In this document: positions 6,416 to 8,227 of the stretch, one piece after another
Layout of the letters: each line of letters opens with the position of its first letter
Numbering within the stretch: position 1 is the first letter of the stretch
Source: an uncultured Collinsella sp.
Lineage (GTDB): Bacteria; Actinomycetota; Coriobacteriia; Coriobacteriales; Coriobacteriaceae
Assembly (NCBI GenBank): GCA_900544065.1
Contig: UQTR01000088.1
Coordinates: 1-8,227 of the forward strand
Direction: 5' to 3'
DNA length: 8,227 bases
Translations under genes and position numbers: made by a program
The notes under the pieces: model-generated
The model's database searches: none
Told to the model about the DNA's origin: nothing
The model's input: only the letters and a program-made list of their open reading frames with translations

Positions 6416-6446
6416 TTGCGCATGGCCTCGCCCGCGGCGGTAGAAT
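6416..6446 (+). promoter_or_regulatory. Candidate promoter of the S33 peptidase gene
   Basis: TTGCGC (6416-6421), a 19-bp spacer, then TAGAAT (6441-6446; five of six consensus bases). On the opposite strand, TTGACC (6453-6448) is a good -35-like hexamer pointing toward proA, but no matching -10 was found, so no proA promoter is called. The octamer TTTGCGCA (6415-6422) is also present in the candidate CarD-gene promoter (3768-3775). Confidence 0.4.
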
Positions 6447-6484
6447 TGGTCAACCCGAAACACCGCAACGAACGGAAGTACCGC

Positions 6485-7903
6485 ATGGCCCTCATCACTT
6501 CGTACCACGTCCCCGGCCTCTATGTCGAAGACCACAGCATCGACGTCCCCCTTGACTGGCGCGGCCTAGAGCCGATGCTGTTGGCCGTCGGCAGTACCAT
6601 GCGCCGCGGCGCTATGCCGGCACCCATCGCCGGCGCGCCCGAGAGCATCAAGCTCTTCTACCGCGTGGTTTGCGCGCCCGACCGCATCAACGACGATCTG
6701 CCGCTGCTCCTGTTTTTGCAGGGCGGCCCCGGTGGCGAGAGCCCGCGTCCGCTGTCGCCCACAAGCGATGGCTGGATCGAGGAGGCCGTCAAGCACTTCC
6801 GCGTCGTCCTGCCCGACCAGCGCGGCACCGGGCGCAGCAGCTGTGTAGACGGGCACACGATCGCGGCTCTGGGCGAGCGCGCGACGGCGGCCGGCTCCGA
6901 TGCGGCGCGCTCGCAGGCGGACTTTCTCAAGCGTCACCTCGCCAGCTCCATCGTGCGCGATTTTGAGTACCTGCGCCTCGTGGACTTTGGCGGCAAGCCG
7001 TGGGTCACGCTCGGCCAAAGCTACGGCGGCTTTTTGACGCTGAGCTACCTGTCGCTCTTCCCCGAGGGCGTGGCGGCGAGCTTTACCTGCGGTGGCATCC
7101 CCCACGTCCCGGCGAGTGCCAGCGAGGTCTACGCGCACACCTTCCCGCGCATGGCCGCCAAGACGCAGCAGTATTACGACCGCTACCCCGCCGACGTCGA
7201 GCGCGTGGCGTCTCTTGCCGATGCGCTTGAGGAGCAGAAGCCCATGCTGCCCGACGGCTCGCCAATGACGGTGGAGCGCCTGCAGCTTATGGGCAGCGAC
7301 TTTGGCATGAAGCCGAGCTTTGAGCGCATGCACTGGATTATCGACCATGCTTTTGTTGACGGCGACGGCACGCTGAGCTGCGGTGCCTCAGTATCCGATA
7401 GCTTTTTGATGCGCGCCTTCGAGCGCACCAACACGCGTACAAACCCGCTGTACTGGACGCTGCAGGAGTTCATCTACGCCGACGGCGACACCATGCCCAT
7501 TCGCTGGGCCGCGGCAGAAGAGAAAGCTCATCGTGCCGAGTTCGACACACTCGCGCGCCCGCTCATGTTTACCGGCGAGGCCATGTTCCCGTGGATGTTT
7601 GAGCAGATGCCCGAACTTAAGCCCTTCAAGCCCACGATGGATCTGCTGATGGAAGACACCAGCTGGGACAAGATCTACGACCCGCAGCGACTTGCCTGCA
7701 ACGAAGTGCCCCTGCAGGCCGCGGTGTATTTCGACGACATGTACGTGGACTTGGGCATGCAGCTCGACACGCTCAGCCGCGTGGGCAACTCGCACGCCTG
7801 GGTTACCAACGAGTTCGAGCACGACGGCCTGCACGGCAGCGTGGTATTCAAGCACATCTTCGACGAAGCCCTCAACCGCGGAGACCTGCGCCGAATCTTC
7901 TAG
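6485..7903 (+). CDS. Alpha/beta hydrolase, S33 family prolyl-aminopeptidase-like
   Basis: Probably removes N-terminal residues, typically proline, from short peptides in the cytoplasm; no signal peptide is seen. It has 472 residues, longer than small proline iminopeptidases and like the larger actinobacterial S33 branch. In order: the oxyanion-hole loop LLFLQGGPGGESPRP (74-88); VVLPDQRGTGRSS (107-119); the nucleophile elbow GQSYGG with Ser179; a helical cap (about 210-400) rich in Met and aromatics; the candidate acid D417/D418 in YFDDMYVD; and the candidate catalytic His446 in NEFEHDGLHG. An in-frame ATG at 6404 exists, but it precedes the predicted promoter and has no SD. ATG 6485 has GGAAG (6474-6478) with 6-nt spacing and begins the conserved sequence. 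Divergence from proA suggests a shared proline theme, by inference. Substrate specificity is not proven by sequence; a general aminopeptidase or esterase remains possible. Confidence 0.88.
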   Translation: MALITSYHVPGLYVEDHSIDVPLDWRGLEPMLLAVGSTMRRGAMPAPIAGAPESIKLFYRVVCAPDRINDDLPLLLFLQGGPGGESPRPLSPTSDGWIEEAVKHFRVVLPDQRGTGRSSCVDGHTIAALGERATAAGSDAARSQADFLKRHLASSIVRDFEYLRLVDFGGKPWVTLGQSYGGFLTLSYLSLFPEGVAASFTCGGIPHVPASASEVYAHTFPRMAAKTQQYYDRYPADVERVASLADALEEQKPMLPDGSPMTVERLQLMGSDFGMKPSFERMHWIIDHAFVDGDGTLSCGASVSDSFLMRAFERTNTRTNPLYWTLQEFIYADGDTMPIRWAAAEEKAHRAEFDTLARPLMFTGEAMFPWMFEQMPELKPFKPTMDLLMEDTSWDKIYDPQRLACNEVPLQAAVYFDDMYVDLGMQLDTLSRVGNSHAWVTNEFEHDGLHGSVVFKHIFDEALNRGDLRRIF

Positions 7904-7912
7904 CGAAGGAGA

Positions 7913-7953
7913 GTCCCCAACTGCCGGCACAAAAGGAACGTCCCCAAGTGCCG
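7913..7953 (-). repeat. GGGGACGTTCC hairpin repeat unit with duplicated flank
   Basis: The stem CGGCAC (7925-7930) / GTGCCG (7948-7953) encloses a 17-nt loop that reads TTGGGGACGTTCCTTTT on the minus strand. A 14-base direct repeat, GTCCCCAA[C/G]TGCCG, occurs at 7913-7926 and 7940-7953 with 13 matches. This suggests a partial second unit. It begins 9 bases after the peptidase stop codon. It lacks a T-tract and is not a convincing terminator. Confidence 0.6.
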
Positions 7954-8051
7954 AATAAGTACCGACAACGACGATGCCGCAGGTAGAGGACGGAAAGCGA
8001 AAACGCCCCTAAGCGAGTGGCTTTGTATCGTAGGTCGAACAAAAGAAGCGA

Positions 8052-8151
8052 GCGCCGCCCAGAGCGAACAAGTTGGCATGAAAAAGGCGAGGCATAGACC
8101 TGATGGTCATGCCTCGCCTTTTGAATGACAAATTGTCGCTCTGGGCGGCGC
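8052..8151. repeat. Nested 100-nt imperfect palindrome in the intergenic region
   Basis: The outer arms GCGCCGCCCAGAGCGA (8052-8067) and 8136-8151 are perfect 16-bp inverted repeats. Pairing continues inward to 8074/8131 with two bulged bases, resumes at 8075-8079 with 8125-8129 (one mismatch), and runs into the inner hairpin at 8082-8122. About 44 of 49 left-arm bases can pair. It could be a folded RNA, a MITE-like insertion built around a terminator, or a strong bidirectional transcription block. No ORF is present. Confidence 0.7.
8082..8122 (+). terminator. Strong, probably bidirectional intrinsic terminator
   Basis: An 18-bp stem (8082-8100 with 8105-8122, one bulged A at 8095) closes on the tetraloop TGAT. 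It has TTTT at the plus-strand 3' edge (8119-8122) and five A residues at 8081-8085, giving a T-tract on the minus strand. It is the likely end of the peptidase transcript, about 180 bases after its stop codon, and may also serve a convergent gene beyond the window. Confidence 0.75.
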
Positions 8152-8185
8152 GCAGCGTCGACCCGTTAGGCGAAGACAATTAAGT

Positions 8186-8227
8186 CTGTCTCTTATACAC
8201 ATCTCCGAGCCCACGAGACCCTAAGAC
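8186..8227. other. Illumina Nextera (Tn5) adapter plus i7 index, not genomic
   Basis: CTGTCTCTTATACACATCT (Tn5 mosaic end, 8186-8204) runs into the read-2 adapter to 8219 and then the 8-base index CCTAAGAC (8220-8227). It is the reverse complement of the first 40 bases. Flanking genomic bases at the two ends differ, so there is no target-site duplication and no transposon insertion. Genomic sequence ends at 8185. Confidence 0.97.

Noticed and set aside
6404..6484. 27-codon N-terminal extension of the peptidase
   Set aside because: No SD at 6404, and the candidate -10 box at 6441 lies downstream of it.
5164..6555. 463-codon plus-strand frame antisense to proA
   Set aside because: A mirror frame of a confidently identified proA, and it would overlap the peptidase start.
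1274..7953. The dispersed hairpin units as a CRISPR array
   Set aside because: Units are single or paired in separate intergenic gaps, with no regular spacers and no cas genes.
1..8225. 40-bp terminal inverted repeats with Tn5 mosaic ends, suggesting a composite transposon
   Set aside because: They are Nextera adapter with index; no transposase is present and no target-site duplication flanks the ends.

Overview
The window reads as about 8.1 kb of bacterial chromosome (bases 41-8185) capped at both ends by library adapter. The first 40 and last 42 bases are Illumina Nextera/Tn5 adapter, so the apparent 40-bp terminal inverted repeat is not biology. The organism is most likely a Collinsella-like member of the Coriobacteriia (Actinomycetota). 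The grounds are high-GC codon use with long open antisense frames, a stand-alone CarD-family regulator, an actinobacterial-style S33 peptidase, and small hairpins with GGGGAC cores in intergenic gaps. This assignment is from recollection and was not tested by search.

Layout. (1) 41-1101, minus: the 5' part of a gene starting at GTG 1101 and cut off by the adapter. It encodes at least 353 residues of Ala/Glu/Pro/Arg/Lys-rich disordered sequence, probably the N-terminal extension of transcription termination factor Rho. (2) 1102-1630: the leader and promoter of that gene, two GGGGAC-type repeat units, a 150-bp imperfect inverted-repeat element, and the argS terminator. (3) 1631-3484, minus: argS, complete. 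(4) 3485-3826: a divergent promoter region. (5) 3827-4312, plus: a CarD/CdnL-family RNA polymerase-binding regulator. (6) 4320-4360: a repeat-type terminator. (7) 4415-5014, plus: an HD-domain metal-dependent phosphohydrolase-like protein. (8) 5032-5071: a second copy of the same terminator, with one compensated stem change. (9) 5086-6372, minus: proA. (10) 6373-6484: a short divergent promoter region. (11) 6485-7903, plus: an S33-family prolyl-aminopeptidase-like alpha/beta hydrolase. (12) 7904-8185: another repeat unit and a nested palindrome of about 100 nt that contains a strong terminator hairpin.

How the genes fit together. The window is core housekeeping: arginyl-tRNA charging, transcription control (CarD and the putative Rho) and proline supply. 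proA (biosynthesis) and the peptidase (release of N-terminal proline from peptides) are divergently transcribed from a 112-bp gap. No defence, phage, CRISPR or secondary-metabolite system is visible. The parts worth a second look are in the intergenic DNA: the GGGGAC hairpin family, found in every gap that follows a gene and absent from both divergent promoter gaps; the 1357-1506 inverted repeat; the 8052-8151 nested palindrome; and the alternative folds in the leader of the truncated gene.
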